From positions 124,001 to 188,000 of the forward strand of contig NZ_QKZL01000006.1 in the NCBI RefSeq assembly GCF_003253995.1: 64,000 nucleotides of DNA, in the 5' to 3' direction. The notes under the pieces were generated by a model. The model saw only the letters and a program-made list of their open reading frames with translations, was not told where the DNA came from and made no database searches. A program made the position numbers and the translations under genes. Source of the stretch: Palleronia aestuarii. GTDB taxonomy: Bacteria; Pseudomonadota; Alphaproteobacteria; Rhodobacterales; Rhodobacteraceae. This document shows, piece by piece, positions 35,811 through 44,976 of this stretch. Within the stretch, counting starts at the first letter, position 1. Each line of letters starts with the position of its first letter.

Positions 35811-36494
35811 ATGACCGAGACCGAGGAGCGGCTGCTCGATGCCGCGCTGACCCACGTGCCGTTCGACGGATGGAGCGAGGCCACGCTCGCCCGCGCCGCG
35901 CGCGATGCCGACGTGTCGAAGGCCGAGGCGCGCGCGCTTTTCCCGCGCGGAGCGGTGGACCTCGCGCTCGCCTTCCATCGGCGCGGCGACGCGCAGATGG
36001 CCGAGAGGCTTTCCGGCATGGCGCTTGCCGACATGCGCTTTCGCGACCGCGTGGCGGAGGCGATCTGGATCCGGCTCGAGGTCATCCCCGACCGGGAAGC
36101 GGTGCGCCGGGGCACGACGCTCTTCGCCTTGCCGCAGTACAGCGCGGACGGCGCGAAGGCGCTCTGGGGGACGGCGGACCGGATCTGGACCGCGCTCGGC
36201 GATCGCTCGGACGACATCAATTGGTACACGAAACGGGCCACGCTCGCGGGGGTCTATGGATCGACCGTCCTTTACTGGCTCGGCGACGATTCCTATGAGG
36301 GGCAGGACACCCGCGCCTTCATCGACCGGCGCATCGAGGACGTGATGCGGATCGAGAAGGCGAAGGCTGCGGTCCGGGCCAACCCGGTTCTGCGGACGGT
36401 GAGCGCGGGTCCGCTCTGGGCGCTCTCGAAGGTGCGGGCTCCCGCGCGAATGCCGAAGGTGGACCTGCCTGGACGATGGAGGGGAAAGAGATGA
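35811..36494 (+). CDS. COQ9 family ubiquinone biosynthesis protein
   Basis: A 227-residue protein of the COQ9 / 'rpsU-divergently transcribed' family. The N-terminal third is TetR-like (ERLLDAALTHVPFDGWSEATLARAARDADVS), and the C-terminal part binds lipid in known COQ9 proteins (DDINWYTKRATLAGVYGSTVLYWL). COQ9 supports COQ7-type hydroxylation of ubiquinone precursors. GGAGG at 35802-35806 positions ATG 35811. The next gene, a quinone reductase, overlaps by 4 nt. Confidence 0.9.
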   Translation: MTETEERLLDAALTHVPFDGWSEATLARAARDADVSKAEARALFPRGAVDLALAFHRRGDAQMAERLSGMALADMRFRDRVAEAIWIRLEVIPDREAVRRGTTLFALPQYSADGAKALWGTADRIWTALGDRSDDINWYTKRATLAGVYGSTVLYWLGDDSYEGQDTRAFIDRRIEDVMRIEKAKAAVRANPVLRTVSAGPLWALSKVRAPARMPKVDLPGRWRGKR

Positions 36495-37495
36495 AAGACG
36501 GCGCAAACATTCCTGACGAGATGGAGGTCGTGGAGATCTCCGAGTATGGCGGGCCCGAGGTCCTGAAACCCGCGCGCCGGACCGTCGCGGAGCCGGGGCA
36601 TGGGGACGTGCTCATCCGCGTAGCCTGGGCCGGCGTCAATCGCCCCGACGCCCTGCAGCGGGCGGGAAATTACGCGCCGCCACCGGGAGCGAGCGACCTG
36701 CCGGGGCTCGAGGTCTCGGGCACCGTCGCGGCCGTGGGACCGGGTGTCGATCTCGAGATTGGGAGCGAGGTCTGCGCGCTCACGCCTGGCGGCGGTTATG
36801 CCGAGTACGTGGTCACGCCGGCCGCGCATTGCCTGCCGGTTCCCGACGGCCTCGACCTGAAGCGGGCGGCCTGCCTGCCGGAGACGTTCTTCACCGTTTG
36901 GACCAACGTCTTCCAACGCGGGCGCCTCGCCGCGGGCGAGCGCGTGCTGATCCATGGCGGCTCCTCGGGCATCGGCACGACCGCGATCCAGCTCGCCCGC
37001 GAGTTCGGCGCGCGCGTCTTCACGACGGCGGGCAACGCGGAGAAGTGCCGCTTCTGCGAGGAACTGGGCGCCGAGCGGGCGATCAATTACCGCGAGGAGG
37101 CGTTCGAGGACGTGCTCGATGAGGCGGGCGGAGCCCATCTCGTTCTCGACATGGTCGGGGGCGATTATATCGCGCGCAACGTGAAGGCGCTCGCCGACGA
37201 GGGGCGTCTCGTGCAGATCGCGTTTCTCGGAGGCTCGAAGGCGGAGTTGAACTTCGCCCCGGTGATGATGCGGCGGCTGACGATTACGGGGTCCACACTG
37301 CGCCCGCAGAGCGATGCGGCGAAGGCGCGGATCGCCGATGCGCTCCGAGAGCAGGTCTGGCCGCTCCTTTCCGCGGGCAAGGTCGCGCCGGTGATGGACA
37401 GCACGTTCGCATTCGCCGACGCCGCGAAGGCCCATGCCCGGATGGAGAGCTCGGAGCATATCGGGAAAATCGTGCTGGAGGTGGCCGGGGGATGA
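36491..37495 (+). CDS. NAD(P)H-quinone oxidoreductase (MDR family)
   Basis: A 334-residue zinc-independent medium-chain dehydrogenase/reductase of the quinone oxidoreductase (PIG3-like) group. GroES-like N-terminal domain with AGVNRPDALQRAGNY, then the Rossmann motif HGGSSGIGTTAIQLA (about 158-172). No catalytic zinc cysteine set. It reduces quinones with NADPH in characterised relatives. Start ATG 36491 overlaps the COQ9 stop (ATGA), and its stop overlaps the next start, giving a three-gene operon with a possible quinone theme. Confidence 0.9.
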   Translation: MKDGANIPDEMEVVEISEYGGPEVLKPARRTVAEPGHGDVLIRVAWAGVNRPDALQRAGNYAPPPGASDLPGLEVSGTVAAVGPGVDLEIGSEVCALTPGGGYAEYVVTPAAHCLPVPDGLDLKRAACLPETFFTVWTNVFQRGRLAAGERVLIHGGSSGIGTTAIQLAREFGARVFTTAGNAEKCRFCEELGAERAINYREEAFEDVLDEAGGAHLVLDMVGGDYIARNVKALADEGRLVQIAFLGGSKAELNFAPVMMRRLTITGSTLRPQSDAAKARIADALREQVWPLLSAGKVAPVMDSTFAFADAAKAHARMESSEHIGKIVLEVAGG

Positions 37496-38487
37496 CCGGC
37501 GCACCGACCCGGCGGACCTTGCTCGCGGGCGCCGCGGCAGTGCTTGCCCTGCCGGCGCGCGGCCAGTCCGACCGCTGGGCTCCCGTCATCGAGGCGGCAG
37601 AGGGTCTCGATCAGCTGCACGCCCTCGTCATCGCGCTCGACGGCCAGACGGCGCTAGAGCGTCGTTTCCGCGGGCCCGCGCTCGGCCAGCCGGTGAACGT
37701 CAAGTCGGTGTCGAAGACCGTGGTCGCGGCCCTCACGGGTGTTGCGATCGACAGGGGCGAGATCGGCTCGCTCGACGCGACATTGGGCGAACTTGCGCCG
37801 CAACTGATCCCGTCCGGAGCCGATCCGCGTGTCCCGGGTCTCACGATCCTCGACCTCGTGACGATGCGCGCGGGGCTCGAGCGGACCTCGGGGTCGAATT
37901 ACGGGCTATGGATCTCGAGCTCGAACTGGGTCGCGGACGCGCTCGGGCGCGATTTCGTGGCCGAGCCGGGCGGCCGTATGCTCTATTCCACGGGCAGCTT
38001 CCACGTGCTCGGGGCGGTGCTCTCGGAGGTCACGGGGCTCAGCCTCCTCGATCAGGCACGCCAGCGCCTCGGCCAGCCCCTGGGCATCGAGATCCCGCCC
38101 TGGACCCGCGATCCGCAGGGGCGCTACATGGGCGGCAACCAGATGGCGTTGACGCCCGCGGGCATGATCCGTTTCGGCGAGGCCTTCCGGCAGGACGGCA
38201 CGTGGAACGGCACCCGCATCCTCAGTGCCGGTTGGGTCGAGGACTCTTGGGAGCCCGTGACGAACTCGCCCTTTTCCGGCATGGGCTACGGCCTCGGCTG
38301 GTTCCTGGGACAGATCGGCGGCCACGATTACGCGCTCGCGCGGGGTTATGGCGGGCAGGTCATCTGCGTCGTTCCCGATCTCGACATGACGCTGGCCATC
38401 ACCTCCGATCCGAACCGTCCGGCCCGCTCCCAAGGCTATTTCGGAGACCTTATGTCTCTCATCGAGACGGCGGTGTCGGTGGCCTGA
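37492..38487 (+). CDS. Serine hydrolase (class C beta-lactamase fold), Tat-exported
   Basis: A 331-residue member of the beta-lactamase/esterase (class C) family. N terminus TRRTLLAGAAAVLALPARGQ looks like a twin-arginine signal. The nucleophile motif SxxK is in VKSVSKTVVAALTG (Ser-Val-Ser-Lys), and the second motif is YSTGSFHVLG (Tyr-x-x). Likely a periplasmic esterase or peptidase rather than a true antibiotic hydrolase, but the substrate is unknown. Overlaps the quinone reductase by 4 nt. Confidence 0.87.
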   Translation: MTGAPTRRTLLAGAAAVLALPARGQSDRWAPVIEAAEGLDQLHALVIALDGQTALERRFRGPALGQPVNVKSVSKTVVAALTGVAIDRGEIGSLDATLGELAPQLIPSGADPRVPGLTILDLVTMRAGLERTSGSNYGLWISSSNWVADALGRDFVAEPGGRMLYSTGSFHVLGAVLSEVTGLSLLDQARQRLGQPLGIEIPPWTRDPQGRYMGGNQMALTPAGMIRFGEAFRQDGTWNGTRILSAGWVEDSWEPVTNSPFSGMGYGLGWFLGQIGGHDYALARGYGGQVICVVPDLDMTLAITSDPNRPARSQGYFGDLMSLIETAVSVA

Positions 38488-38494
38488 CCGCGGC

Positions 38495-39115
38495 TCACTC
38501 GATCGGATCCATCAGCGCGTCGCCGAGGCTGCAGTCGCGGATCACGTCCAATCCGCACCGCCGCGGCGCGAGGTCGCGCGTGAGGCAGAGACGCGCCTCC
38601 TGAATGCGTCCGTCGCGACAGGTGATCGTGATCGCTTCGGAGAAAAGCTCCGGATTCGCTTCGAGGAATGCCTCCTCCACGACCCGAGCGGGCAGGGCGA
38701 CCGGTTCATCGAGACGGCGGAACACATCCGGTTTTGCCACCTGCCCGAACGCGGTGCGGGCGGCGTCGAAATAGGCCCCCGAGGGTAGTCCGGCGCAGCG
38801 GCCGTGCTTCTTCCACTGATACCACGCGAGACCACCATCGCCCATGATGTCGGCCATCGCCGCGGTCTCGGCACGGCTGGGATCGGCTTCGGTCGTGTCG
38901 CAATATTCGGGGTAGCCGCGTTCGTATTGCGGCCAGAGACCGTGCAGGATCCAGCCGAACCGGCGGTCGCATTGCGCCGCGCCGCGCGCATCACCCTCGA
39001 TTGCGCACCAGGTGGGCGACCAGGACATCGACAGGACGTAATAGTCGAACTCCCCGGCGTCATCGGACCAGGCGGGAGCGGCAAGAAGGGCCAGAAGGGC
39101 GGCCAGGCGACGCAT
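38495..39115 (-). CDS. Ribonuclease T2 family protein
   Basis: A 206-residue secreted endoribonuclease. Signal peptide about 1-17; catalytic segment CAS I is WILHGLWPQ with His58 and CAS II is WKKHGRC with His104, both intact; seven cysteines could form disulfides. Cuts RNA without metal via 2',3'-cyclic phosphate. Probably periplasmic, for RNA scavenging. Converges with the serine hydrolase gene at a 7-bp gap. Confidence 0.93.
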   Translation of the reverse strand: MRRLAALLALLAAPAWSDDAGEFDYYVLSMSWSPTWCAIEGDARGAAQCDRRFGWILHGLWPQYERGYPEYCDTTEADPSRAETAAMADIMGDGGLAWYQWKKHGRCAGLPSGAYFDAARTAFGQVAKPDVFRRLDEPVALPARVVEEAFLEANPELFSEAITITCRDGRIQEARLCLTRDLAPRRCGLDVIRDCSLGDALMDPIE

Positions 39116-39250
39116 TTCGGGTCTTTCCTCAGGACGTTCGTCCGACTATATGTCATCCGAGTTCCCCGACAATGCGAACTTGGGTTCCCCCGGAGCCCGG
39201 CCTTGAGAAGGGCCGCGGGGATGGCATGCCGATGACGAAGGAGACGTCCG

Positions 39251-40009
39251 ATGGCTGACAAACCGATCATGGCCAAGGCCACCGCAGTCTGGCTCGTGGA
39301 CAACACCACGCTGACCTTCAAGCAGGTTGCCGATTTCTGCGGATTGCACGAACTCGAGGTCCAGGGCATCGCCGATGGCGATGTCGCGGTGGGCGTGAAG
39401 GGGTTCGACCCGATCGCCAATAACCAGCTGACGCAGGAAGAGATTGACAAGGGCGAGGCGAATGCGACCCATCGCCTGAAGCTGAAGTTCAACGCCGCCG
39501 CTGTGGGCGAGGAGAAGCGTCGCGGTCCGCGCTATACGCCGCTGTCGAAGCGGCAGGACCGTCCCGCCGCGATCCTCTGGCTCGTGAAGTTCCACCCGGA
39601 ACTCGCGGACGCGCAGATCTCGAAGCTCGTCGGGACGACGAAGCCCACGATCCAGGCGATCCGGGAGCGGACCCACTGGAACATCAACAATATCGAGCCG
39701 ATCGATCCGGTGGCCCTGGGCCTGTGCCGGCAGACGGAACTGGACCTAATCGTCCAGAAGGCCGCCGCCAAAAAGGCACGGGAAGGCGAGGTGATGACCG
39801 ATGACGAGCGTCGCAAGCTCGTCTCCACCGAGCAGAGCCTCGAGGGCGGCACGGAGACGCGGATGCCGTCGTCGATCTCCGGCCTCGAGACCTTCACGCT
39901 GAGCGATACCGGCGAGGAACTCGAAGAAGAGAACGACCGCGACGTGAGCGATGCGGACAGCTTCTTTAATCTTCCGGACGGCCCGCGGGACGACGACTCG
40001 GAGGATTGA
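39251..40009 (+). CDS. trcR: Cell-cycle transcriptional regulator TrcR (DUF1013)
   Basis: A 252-residue DUF1013 protein, as in the alphaproteobacterial regulator TrcR. N-terminal HTH-like part (AVWLVDNTTLTFKQVADFCG), an Arg-rich middle (KRRGPRYTPLSKRQDRPAAI), a second HTH-like part (ISKLVGTTKPTIQAIRERTHW), and a strongly acidic C-terminal tail. Reported in the family to influence cell-cycle genes. AAGGAGACG precedes ATG 39251. A hairpin follows the stop. Confidence 0.88.
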   Translation: MADKPIMAKATAVWLVDNTTLTFKQVADFCGLHELEVQGIADGDVAVGVKGFDPIANNQLTQEEIDKGEANATHRLKLKFNAAAVGEEKRRGPRYTPLSKRQDRPAAILWLVKFHPELADAQISKLVGTTKPTIQAIRERTHWNINNIEPIDPVALGLCRQTELDLIVQKAAAKKAREGEVMTDDERRKLVSTEQSLEGGTETRMPSSISGLETFTLSDTGEELEEENDRDVSDADSFFNLPDGPRDDDSED

Positions 40010-40012
40010 TCT

Positions 40013-40054
40013 GGTCGCTGACGCGTCCCGTTCATCGCGGGATGACAGCGATCC
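40013..40054 (+). terminator. Two-tier hairpin after trcR
   Basis: Inner stem TCCCG/CGGGA (40026-40030 with 40038-40042) lies inside a looser outer pairing GGTCGCTG / CAGCGATCC (40013-40020 with 40046-40054). It starts 4 bp after the trcR stop. There is no T tract, so termination is uncertain. Confidence 0.35.
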
Positions 40055-40102
40055 CGTATAGTTGAACTCGGATCGCTTCGGTCGTGGTGACGGCGCCGCT
40101 TT

Positions 40103-40139
40103 CGCATGTCAAAACCGTCCCAGACGGTTGAAACATGCG
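40103..40139. promoter_or_regulatory. Large palindrome before TupA-like gene
   Basis: Outer arms CGCATGT (40103-40109) and ACATGCG (40133-40139) and inner arms AACCGTC (40113-40119) and GACGGTT (40123-40129) flank a 3-nt centre, with a symmetric 3x3 mismatch between tiers. The palindrome touches the GGGAGG ribosome site at 40139-40144. It could be an operator or an mRNA hairpin masking translation; which one is not decidable here. Confidence 0.5.
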
Positions 40140-40151
40140 GGAGGCCGGTCA

Positions 40152-40988
40152 GTGTCGAGGATGTCGGCGAAGCCATGGCAGGGCATGATGCGATGGCTTC
40201 TTGCTATGTTTCTGTCCTGTTTCCTGATCGCACCGGCCGCGGCGGACGAGATCAGGCTCGCCATCTCGGCTCCTCTCGCCCGTTCCGGGCTCTCCGCCGC
40301 CCTCATCTCCGCGATGGAGGAGGATACGGGCATTTCCGTACGGCTCAGGACGGTCAGCCCCCGGAGGGCCGCGCAGCTAGCCCAAGAGGGCGCGGTCGAC
40401 GCCGTGCTGATCGACGATCGGCATCTGGAAGAGGGTCTCCTTCGGTCCGGCGACGGCCTTCGCCGGCGCGAGATCATGCATAGCGACTTCGCCCTGATCG
40501 GACCGAAAGCCGATCCTGCCGGTATTCGAGAGGCGAAATCCGTGCGGCAGGCCCTCTCGGCGATCGCGGGACGCCGCGCCGCTTTCGTCAGCCGCGGCGA
40601 CGGAAGCCAGAGCAACGTGCGGGAAAGGGCGCTCTGGAGCGGGGCGGGGCTCGATCCGCAGGCCGACTGGTACGAAACGGTCAATGCCGGCATGCAGGCG
40701 ACAATCGAGGCCGCGGCCGAAGCCGAAGCCTATCTCATCGCCGACAGGATCAGCTGGCTTCGGTCCGAAGGACGCGACGGTCTGGCGATCCTCTTCGCGG
40801 AGGATCCGGCCCTGCGCGACCAGTTTACCTTCGTTCCCGTCAATCCCGACACGCATGAGGGCGTGAGGTCCGACCTCGCCGACCGCATCGAGGATTGGCT
40901 GGTCTCGGATCGTGCACGCGAGATCGTCGAGACGTTCAAGGTGGAGGGACGGCACGTCTTCACCTTCGACGCCGTGGCGCAAGAGTGA
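40152..40988 (+). CDS. TupA-like (tungstate-type) substrate-binding protein
   Basis: A 278-residue exported binding protein. Signal peptide (about 12-33, ending APAAA), then a type 2 periplasmic binding fold resembling TupA of tungstate ABC transporters: [51 protein letters not shown] and FVPVNPDTH. The N-terminal oxyanion loop reads [10 protein letters not shown] rather than the TupA Thr-Thr-Thr-Ser type, so the ligand may differ. No permease or ATPase genes adjoin it. GTG 40152 is chosen for its GGGAGG spacing; ATG 40161 or 40185 are possible. Confidence 0.75.
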   Translation: MSRMSAKPWQGMMRWLLAMFLSCFLIAPAAADEIRLAISAPLARSGLSAALISAMEEDTGISVRLRTVSPRRAAQLAQEGAVDAVLIDDRHLEEGLLRSGDGLRRREIMHSDFALIGPKADPAGIREAKSVRQALSAIAGRRAAFVSRGDGSQSNVRERALWSGAGLDPQADWYETVNAGMQATIEAAAEAEAYLIADRISWLRSEGRDGLAILFAEDPALRDQFTFVPVNPDTHEGVRSDLADRIEDWLVSDRAREIVETFKVEGRHVFTFDAVAQE

Positions 40989-41001
40989 TCGTGCGACGCG
41001 C

Positions 41002-41418
41002 ATGATCCTCGGTATCGGAACCGATCTGGCCAATATCGACCGGATTGCCGCGACGCTCGAGCGGTTCGGCGATCGCTTCCGCCACCGTGTGTTCACCGAG
41101 ACCGAGCAACGCAAGGCCGAACGGCGCGCGGATACGCCCGGGACCTACGCGAAGCGCTGGGCGGCCAAGGAAGCCTGCTCCAAGGCACTCGGGACAGGCC
41201 TTCGGATGGGCATCGCGTGGAAGGACATGGCGGTGGACAATCTGCCGACCGGCCAGCCCGTCATGCAGGTCACCGGATGGGCCGCGCGGCGCCTGGCGGA
41301 GATCACGCCCCCGGGATACGAGGCGATAATCCATGTGACACTGACGGACGATCACCCCTGGGCACAGGCCTTCGTCGTGATCGAGGGGCGGCCCGTGGCG
41401 GACCCGCTTCGATCCTGA
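41002..41418 (+). CDS. acpS: Holo-[acyl-carrier-protein] synthase
   Basis: A 138-residue phosphopantetheinyl transferase that activates the acyl carrier protein. N terminus [15 protein letters not shown] (metal-binding Asp8), and [18 protein letters not shown] (WxxKEAxxKA motif) are diagnostic. First in the acpS-lepB-rnc-era-DUF1491-recO series, the order seen across alphaproteobacteria (often with pdxJ before acpS; absent here). Confidence 0.95.
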   Translation: MILGIGTDLANIDRIAATLERFGDRFRHRVFTETEQRKAERRADTPGTYAKRWAAKEACSKALGTGLRMGIAWKDMAVDNLPTGQPVMQVTGWAARRLAEITPPGYEAIIHVTLTDDHPWAQAFVVIEGRPVADPLRS

Positions 41419-41514
41419 CGGTCCGCGGCCGGCCAAGGGTCTCACACGCTCGTTCGCTTGACAGCCCTGACGGCGCCGCCCATGAAGCGGTCGACCTCCA
41501 GCAAGGACACATCC

Positions 41515-42300
41515 ATGGCCCGTGCCGAAAAGAAGGAAGGCGTGTTCGAGACGGTCAAGACCGTCGTCTACGCCCTCCTGATCGCGGGGATCTTCCGCAC
41601 CCTGTTCTTCCAGCCGTTCTGGATCCCCTCGGGCAGCATGAAGGACACCTTGCTCGTCGGCGATTTCCTCTTCGTCAACAAGATGGCCTACGGCTATTCC
41701 GAGAATTCCTGCCCCTTCTCGATGTGCAAGTTCATCGACGGGCGCTGGTTCGGATCGGAACCCGAGATGGGCGATGTGGTCGTGTTCCGCCACCCGGTCA
41801 CGGGGTCTGACTTCATCAAGCGCCTGATCGGCCTGCCGGGCGATACCGTGCAGGTGCGCGACGGGGTGCTTTTCATCAACGGAGAGGAGGCCCCGCAGGT
41901 CCCCGACGGAACTTTCGTCGAGACGTTCGAGAAACAGGGCCCGGTCGGCAACCTGCCGCAATGCGCCAATGCGGGCGTTGGCCTCGGCGCCGATTGCCTG
42001 AAGGAGAAGTTCATCGAGACGCTCCCGAACGGGGTTTCCCATTCGATCCTCAACATCCGCGACAGCCGCCTCGACAACACGCCCGTCTACACGGTGCCCG
42101 AGGGGCAGTACTTCTTCATGGGCGACAATCGCGACAATTCCACCGACAGCCGCGTCAGCCCGTCGGCGATGGGCGTGGGCTTCGTGCCCTACGAGAACCT
42201 GATCGGGCGCGCCGACCGGGTGATGTTCTCCTCCGCGGGACGGTCGATGTTCTTCTTCTGGACATGGCGTCCGGATCGCTTCTTCGAGAAGATCGAGTGA
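41515..42300 (+). CDS. lepB: Signal peptidase I
   Basis: A 261-residue inner-membrane protease that removes Sec and Tat signal peptides. One N-terminal membrane segment (about 12-33), nucleophile Ser41 in [14 protein letters not shown], and general base Lys102 in [23 protein letters not shown] is box E. AAGGAC precedes ATG 41515. The rnc start overlaps its stop (GTGA). Confidence 0.96.
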   Translation: MARAEKKEGVFETVKTVVYALLIAGIFRTLFFQPFWIPSGSMKDTLLVGDFLFVNKMAYGYSENSCPFSMCKFIDGRWFGSEPEMGDVVVFRHPVTGSDFIKRLIGLPGDTVQVRDGVLFINGEEAPQVPDGTFVETFEKQGPVGNLPQCANAGVGLGADCLKEKFIETLPNGVSHSILNIRDSRLDNTPVYTVPEGQYFFMGDNRDNSTDSRVSPSAMGVGFVPYENLIGRADRVMFSSAGRSMFFFWTWRPDRFFEKIE

Positions 42301-42986
42301 AACTGTCTGCGGAACACGAGGATTTCTCGCGCAGGCTCGGCCATGATTTCGCCGATCCCGCCCTCCTGATCCGCGCTTTGACGCACGGCTCCATTTCCTC
42401 GCGAAGCCGCCCAGACAACCAGCGCCTGGAATTTCTAGGCGACCGCGTGCTCGGGCTCGTGATGGCCGAGGCACTACTCGCCGCCGATCCCGGCGCCGCG
42501 GAAGGTCAGCTCGCGCCGAGATACAATGCTCTCGTGCGAAAAGAGACCTGCGCCGACGTTGCACGGCAGATCGACCTCGGCGCGGTTCTGAGGCTCGGTC
42601 GGTCGGAGACGTTGTCCGGCGGTCGTCGGAAGGACGCGCTTCTGGGTGATGCGACCGAGGCGGTGATCGCGGCGATCTACCTCGATGGCGGGTTCGACGC
42701 CGCGCGAAACGTCGTTTTGCGGCTCTGGGGCGACCGCATCGCGCGCGTGAAGGCCGATGCGCGGGACCCGAAGACGGCGCTTCAGGAATGGGCGCAGGCG
42801 CGCCGCCAGTCACCGCCGGAATACCGCGAGATCGCGCGCGACGGCCCCGACCACGCGCCGCTCTTCACCATAGAGGTGCGGCTTTCGGATGGACGGACGG
42901 CGCGAGGTCGCGCAACGTCCAAGCGTGCCGCCGAACAGGAGGCCGCACAGGCGCTCCTTGAAATTCTGGAGGCGACGGATGAGTGA
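42297..42986 (+). CDS. rnc: Ribonuclease III
   Basis: A 229-residue double-strand-specific endoribonuclease for rRNA and mRNA processing. Signature [19 protein letters not shown] (about 41-59; the usual Ser after Asp is Arg), [17 protein letters not shown] with the metal-binding Asp/Glu, and a C-terminal dsRNA-binding domain ([10 protein letters not shown]... [17 protein letters not shown]). Start GTG 42297 overlaps the lepB stop by 4 nt; the era start lies within its last 8 nt. Confidence 0.95.
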   Translation: MKLSAEHEDFSRRLGHDFADPALLIRALTHGSISSRSRPDNQRLEFLGDRVLGLVMAEALLAADPGAAEGQLAPRYNALVRKETCADVARQIDLGAVLRLGRSETLSGGRRKDALLGDATEAVIAAIYLDGGFDAARNVVLRLWGDRIARVKADARDPKTALQEWAQARRQSPPEYREIARDGPDHAPLFTIEVRLSDGRTARGRATSKRAAEQEAAQALLEILEATDE

Positions 42987-43887
42987 CACGCGGGCAGGCT
43001 TCGTCGCGCTTCTCGGCGAGCCGAATGCCGGGAAATCGACGCTTCTCAATCGCATGGTGGGGGCGAAGGTCTCGATAGTCACCCACAAGGTCCAGACCAC
43101 GCGGGCGCGAATCCGGGGCGTGGCGATGTCGGGGGCGAGCCAGATCGTCTTCGTCGACACGCCCGGTCTCTTCCAGCCCAAGCGTCGTCTCGACCGCGCG
43201 ATGGTTGCCGCCGCCTGGAGCGGCGCGGCGGATGCCGATGTCCTCCTTCTTCTGATCGAGGCACATCGCGGCGCGACGGAAGGCGTGGAGCGGATCGTCG
43301 CGGGGCTGGAGGAACGGGGATTCTCTCGACCGACGGCACTCGTCATCAACAAGATCGACCGGGTGGAGCCGCCAGTCCTCCTCGGGCTTACGAAGGCGAT
43401 GAACGAGCGGTTCGCCTTCGACGAGACGTTCCTCGTCTCCGCCGAGAAGGGGCATGGGGTGGAGGGTCTCGCATCGTGGCTCGCCGGTGTCGTGCCGGAA
43501 GGCCCGTGGCTCTATCCAGAAGACCAGATCGCCGACCTGCCAATGCGGATGATCGCGGCGGAGACGACGCGGGAAAAGCTCACGCTGCGCCTCCATCAGG
43601 AATTGCCCTACCAGATCACCGTGGAAACCGAAGGCTGGGAGGAGCGCGAGGACGGATCGGCGCGGATCGACCAGGTGATCTATGTCGTGCGCGATGGCCA
43701 CAAGGGCATCGTCCTCGGCCGCAAGGGCGAAACGATCAAGGCGATCGGACAGGCGGCGCGAACGGACCTGGAGGCATTCCTCGGCCGCAAGGTGCATCTT
43801 TTCTTGCAGGTCAAGGTCCGGCCGGGATGGCTCGACGAGGCGGAGCGGTATTCCGAGATCGGCCTTGATTTCCACGATGGCACCTGA
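42979..43887 (+). CDS. era: GTPase Era
   Basis: A 302-residue GTP-binding protein for 16S rRNA maturation and 30S assembly. G1 [10 protein letters not shown]3 DTPG, G4 NKID and the C-terminal KH domain ([22 protein letters not shown]) are all present. Overlaps rnc by 8 nt, in line with their joint work on rRNA. Confidence 0.97.
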   Translation: MSDTRAGFVALLGEPNAGKSTLLNRMVGAKVSIVTHKVQTTRARIRGVAMSGASQIVFVDTPGLFQPKRRLDRAMVAAAWSGAADADVLLLLIEAHRGATEGVERIVAGLEERGFSRPTALVINKIDRVEPPVLLGLTKAMNERFAFDETFLVSAEKGHGVEGLASWLAGVVPEGPWLYPEDQIADLPMRMIAAETTREKLTLRLHQELPYQITVETEGWEEREDGSARIDQVIYVVRDGHKGIVLGRKGETIKAIGQAARTDLEAFLGRKVHLFLQVKVRPGWLDEAERYSEIGLDFHDGT

Positions 43888-43896
43888 GCGCGACAG

Positions 43897-44226
43897 ATGC
43901 CGCGGCTGAGCGCGGAATTCTGGGTACGGGCCTATCTGCGCCGCCTGGAACTCGAACTGATCCCAGCCTTCGTCGTCGCGCGCGGAGATGCGACGGCCGG
44001 GGCAATCCTCGTGAAATGCGCGACCCTCGACGGGCAGGCGGCGGTCTTCCAGCGGAGTTTCGACTTCGCGCGGGACGAGCGGGTCTGGATGGAGCTCGCC
44101 GCGGGGCCGGAGGCGGACGTCGATCGCGCCATCGCCGCGCAGCGTCGCTCCGATCCCGATCTCTGGGTGATCGAGGTGGAGGACCGGGCAGGGAGGCATC
44201 TTCTCGACGCGCCGGGGCTCGAGTGA
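43897..44226 (+). CDS. DUF1491 family protein
   Basis: A 109-residue protein matching DUF1491: LSAEFWVRAYLRRLELE, VVARGDATAGAILVK and DPDLWVIEVEDRAGRHLL. The family lies between era and recO in many alphaproteobacteria; its function is not known. Nine bp follow era and 12 bp precede recO, so it is within the operon. Confidence 0.9.
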   Translation: MPRLSAEFWVRAYLRRLELELIPAFVVARGDATAGAILVKCATLDGQAAVFQRSFDFARDERVWMELAAGPEADVDRAIAAQRRSDPDLWVIEVEDRAGRHLLDAPGLE

Positions 44227-44238
44227 CATGGGGGCGGG

Positions 44239-44970
44239 ATGATCGAATGGCGCGAGGAGGGCATGGTGCTCGCCGTCCGGCGGCATGGCGAGACCGCCGC
44301 GATTATCGATGTCTTTACCCTTGAGCGGGGGCGGCATGCGGGCGTGGTCCGGGGCGGCGGCGGACGGCGGCTCGCGCCGGTGCTGCAGCCCGGCGCGCAA
44401 CTCGCGCTGACCTGGCGGGCGCGGCTGGAAGAGCATATGGGCGCGTTCACAGTCGAGCCCGTGCGGGGGAGGAGCGAACTCCTCGCCGATCCGCTCGCCC
44501 TCGCCGCGCTGCACGCGACCACGACCCTCCTCGCCTTCGCCCTGCCGGAGCGGCAGGCGCAGCCTGCCCTCTACGCGATGAGCCTCGATCTACTCGACCG
44601 TCTGGGGGACGAGGAGGATTGGCCGCTCGCTTACCTGCTTTGGGAGCGGGGCTTGCTGGACTCGCTTGGCTTCGGCCTCGATCTCGGCACGTGTGCGGTA
44701 ACGGGGGCGACGGAGGACCTCACCTATGTCTCGCCCAGATCGGGGCGCGCGGTTTCGAGAACCGGGGCGGGCAACTGGTCGAACCGACTTCTGCCCCTCC
44801 CTCCCTGCCTTCTGGGTCGAGGTCAGGCGACGGCGACGGAACTGCTACAGGGCCTGCGGGTCACCGGGTATTTCCTTGATCGCTGGCTCGCCCCCGCATT
44901 GGGCGATCGGCCGATCCCGGCTGCGCGGGACCGGCTCGTGGCGAGGATGTCTCGCGCCTTCCTCGCCTGA
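44239..44970 (+). CDS. recO: DNA repair protein RecO
   Basis: A 243-residue recombination mediator that helps RecA load onto SSB-coated single strands. N-terminal OB fold ([22 protein letters not shown]) and helical C-terminal part with [13 protein letters not shown] and the late [11 protein letters not shown]. Only one of the usual zinc cysteines is obvious, as in other alphaproteobacteria. Converges with mcd at a 6-bp gap. Confidence 0.93.
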   Translation: MIEWREEGMVLAVRRHGETAAIIDVFTLERGRHAGVVRGGGGRRLAPVLQPGAQLALTWRARLEEHMGAFTVEPVRGRSELLADPLALAALHATTTLLAFALPERQAQPALYAMSLDLLDRLGDEEDWPLAYLLWERGLLDSLGFGLDLGTCAVTGATEDLTYVSPRSGRAVSRTGAGNWSNRLLPLPPCLLGRGQATATELLQGLRVTGYFLDRWLAPALGDRPIPAARDRLVARMSRAFLA

Positions 44971-44976
44971 CCGCCT

